Source of the DNA: Amarolinea aalborgensis | Lineage (GTDB): Bacteria; Chloroflexota; Anaerolineae; SSC4; Amarolineaceae | Assembly: GCF_900491745.1 (NCBI RefSeq) | Contig: NZ_UETR01000069.1 | Coordinates: forward strand, 1 to 7,217 | Direction: 5' to 3' | DNA: 7,217 nt | In this document: positions 6,338 through 7,217 of the stretch, piece by piece | Numbering within the stretch: the first letter of the stretch is position 1 | Layout of the letters: the number at the start of each line of letters is the position of its first letter | Notes under the pieces: generated by a model | Told to the model about the DNA's origin: nothing | Databases searched by the model: none | The model's input: only the letters and a program-made list of their open reading frames with translations | Made by a program: the position numbers and the translations under genes

Positions 6338-6396
6338 TGTGGGTTCATTTCTATGTTGCCCTTGCGGGGTTCATTTGCCGCAGATTCGCTTGTCAT
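6334..6396 (-). CDS. 20-residue leader ORF translationally coupled to the CA-like gene
   Basis: On the minus strand an ATG at 6396 opens a 20-codon frame (beginning MTSESAANEP, ending NIEMNPQ) whose TGA overlaps the ATG of the 381-residue gene as ATGA. GGGGAG at 6405-6410 lies eight bases before this ATG, a strong ribosome binding site, while the large gene has none of its own. The peptide is hydrophilic with no recognised motif. Its DNA contains AAATGAACCC twice (minus-strand reading of 6367-6376 and 6341-6350, 26 bp apart). It probably loads ribosomes for the downstream gene. An alternative is that it is the true N-terminus of that protein split by a frameshift. Confidence 0.5.
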   Translation of the reverse strand: MTSESAANEPRKGNIEMNPQ

Positions 6397-6467
6397 GATG
6401 GAGTCTCCCCTATAGTGATTGGTTGGCGTCGCGTATGGTGAAAATGCAGGCTCATGATACGCCGAAA

Positions 6468-6479
6468 CCCCACGCGGGG
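6468..6479 (-). terminator. Small GC hairpin after the SRPBCC gene
   Basis: On the minus strand CCCC-GCGT-GGGG followed by TTT lies just beyond the stop of the 6491-6913 gene. The stem is only 4 bp, so it may be a weak terminator or attenuator or nothing. The rest of 6397-6490 is the short leader region of the next gene; a TATCAT (minus strand, near 6454-6459) could serve as a -10 box, but I see no matching -35. Confidence 0.2.
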
Positions 6480-6490
6480 ATGGACACAAG

Positions 6491-6913
6491 TTACCTATCG
6501 GCCTCAATGAACTGCTTCAGCGCCAGACAGTTGGCTACCAGCGCACCTTCAAGCAGATCCACGGCTTCGCTCTCCGGGAGCCCGTCGGTCTCAAAGGTCG
6601 CCGACCACGTTAGCTCGGCCTGGTACGAACCCAGGTCGCGCACAGTCATGGTGGTCAGACAGTCAAGAAAGGGCGTGTCGGTCAGCAGGGAGTAGCTCAG
6701 CCGGTGAGCCGCGTGGTTCACCGTTTCCAGTTGCTCGACGATCATGCTGCCGTCGAAGCCGGTCAGTATGCGTCGTGCGCCGGCCCCTTTGCCCTCAACC
6801 GTGCAGGTCACGATCCCAGGGAGATACTGGCCGGCTGCGCCGAAGTCGCTGATTAGGCGCCAGATGGCGTCAGCCGGTGCGTGGATCATGATCGTGTTGG
6901 ACACCTGCGTCAT
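6491..6913 (-). CDS. SRPBCC (START-like, polyketide cyclase/dehydrase type) family protein
   Basis: A 140-residue protein spanning the full usual length of the single-domain SRPBCC family. The N-terminus VSNTIMIHAPADAIWRLISD is the characteristic first strand and helix. It is followed by FGAAGQYLPGI, a glycine-rich turn (VEGKGAGARRILT), the EQLETVNHAAHRLSYSLL strand pair, the TMTVRD and ELTWSATFE strands, and the long C-terminal helix from about residue 113 (ESEAVDLLEGALVANCLALKQFIE). Members bind small hydrophobic ligands such as lipids or polyketides; the ligand cannot be read from sequence. GAGG lies seven bases before the ATG. It is cytosolic, with no signal peptide. It precedes the leader ORF and CA-like gene by 94 bp on the same strand, so co-transcription is possible but not required. 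Confidence 0.82.
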   Translation of the reverse strand: MTQVSNTIMIHAPADAIWRLISDFGAAGQYLPGIVTCTVEGKGAGARRILTGFDGSMIVEQLETVNHAAHRLSYSLLTDTPFLDCLTTMTVRDLGSYQAELTWSATFETDGLPESEAVDLLEGALVANCLALKQFIEADR

Positions 6914-7021
6914 GTTGCCGCCTCAAGCGAAAGTGGCTGTTGTTTCTGAATGGCTGAACGATGACGACTGAGAACGACTCACCAGCTGGCGTTTGGGAGA
7001 CGAGCCATTTCTACGTCTATG

Positions 7022-7068
7022 CCTGGCCTCTTGGCTGCGTCACTGGAGGACACAGCCAAGAGGCCAGG
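7022..7068 (-). terminator. 16-bp perfect hairpin downstream of the right-edge gene
   Basis: CCTGGCCTCTTGGCTG (7022-7037) and CAGCCAAGAGGCCAGG (7053-7068) are exact reverse complements. After one mismatch, three more pairs (7039-7041 with 7049-7051) close a 7-base loop. On the minus strand it begins 28 bp after the stop of the partial gene at 7097, the right place for a terminator, and it isolates that gene from the SRPBCC gene. No T-run follows on either strand. An 8-base G run (7067-7074) abuts it. The remainder of 6914-7021 holds the SRPBCC gene's leader, with no promoter I would defend. Confidence 0.5.
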
Positions 7069-7096
7069 GGGGGGATGACGGATTCCGTGGCAGCCC

Positions 7097-7217
7097 TTAC
7101 GGCACGAGCGGGGCATAACCGAGGTTCGCCAGGGCGCCCGCAATGACCTCGCTGCCCTTGTCCGAAGGGTGTCCGTTCATTTTGCTGATGGTAAGGTCGC
7201 CTGCGATAGGCTTCAGG
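7097..7217 (-). CDS. C-terminal fragment, possible SGNH/GDSL-type hydrolase
   Basis: The last 39 codons of a minus-strand gene that continues past the right edge; its TAA is at 7097-7099. The fragment contains ISKMNGHPSDKGSEVIAGA followed by a short hydrophobic end (LANLGYAPLVP). The HPSDKG segment followed by a helix resembles block V of SGNH hydrolases (D-x-x-H-P-x-x-x-G), which carries the catalytic His. The usual Asp three residues before the His is Met here, with Asn at -2, so either the family is a variant or the assignment is wrong. The frame was found by translating the edge directly; the fragment is too short for a firm call. Confidence 0.45.
   Translation of the reverse strand, partial: LKPIAGDLTISKMNGHPSDKGSEVIAGALANLGYAPLVP

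Noticed and set aside
6396..6420. CACTATAGGGGAG on the minus strand resembles the end of a T7-type phage promoter
   Set aside because: Only the last bases match; the upstream recognition part is absent and GGGGAG is better explained as the leader ORF's ribosome binding site.
6961..7146. A 61-codon plus-strand frame near the right edge
   Set aside because: It runs through the perfect hairpin and then antisense to the SGNH-like C-terminus; there is no good ribosome binding site.

Overview
This is a GC-rich bacterial window (roughly 60-66% GC over most genes by eye) with standard bacterial gene signals. No rRNA, tRNA, CRISPR array or transposase is visible. The threonine/proline-rich linkers on an exported protein, the B12-dependent radical SAM paralogues and the HicB/DinB-like protein would suit a Chloroflexota-type organism. 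That placement is inference; nothing here is diagnostic.

Layout. Positions 1-133 are AT-rich, without a gene, and hold a 12-bp direct repeat. A minus-strand gene (134-847) encodes a HicB-like/DinB-like protein. It is divergent from a three-gene plus-strand operon (1079-4971), and the 231-bp gap carries a good sigma70-type promoter for the operon and a weaker one for the DinB-like gene. The operon is: B12-binding radical SAM enzyme A; a 194-residue exported protein with repeated Cys-Asp-Pro-Ala-Pro-Pro-Pro motifs and a C-terminal Ig-like domain; B12-binding radical SAM enzyme B, a divergent paralogue of A. The genes overlap by 17 and about 23 bp, so translation is probably coupled. A 220-bp gap with a strong hairpin separates this operon from convergent minus-strand genes: a 381-residue protein with an apparent LamG-like domain joined to a zeta-carbonic-anhydrase-like metal site (5192-6337), a 20-codon leader ORF overlapping it by ATGA (6334-6396), a SRPBCC-family protein (6491-6913), and the last 39 codons of a possible SGNH hydrolase running off the right edge (7097-7217).

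How the genes may work together. The most interesting unit is 1079-4971. Two cobalamin-dependent radical SAM enzymes flank, and overlap with, a small exported protein whose only cysteines are the putative lipobox Cys and the Cys of two CDPAPPP motifs; a third motif copy has Tyr in place of Cys. This is the expected layout of a peptide-modification cassette in which the repeat protein is the substrate. No modification is demonstrated by sequence alone. The right-hand minus-strand genes have no evident functional link to the cassette, and the carbonic-anhydrase-like gene has visibly lower GC, so it may have a separate origin.
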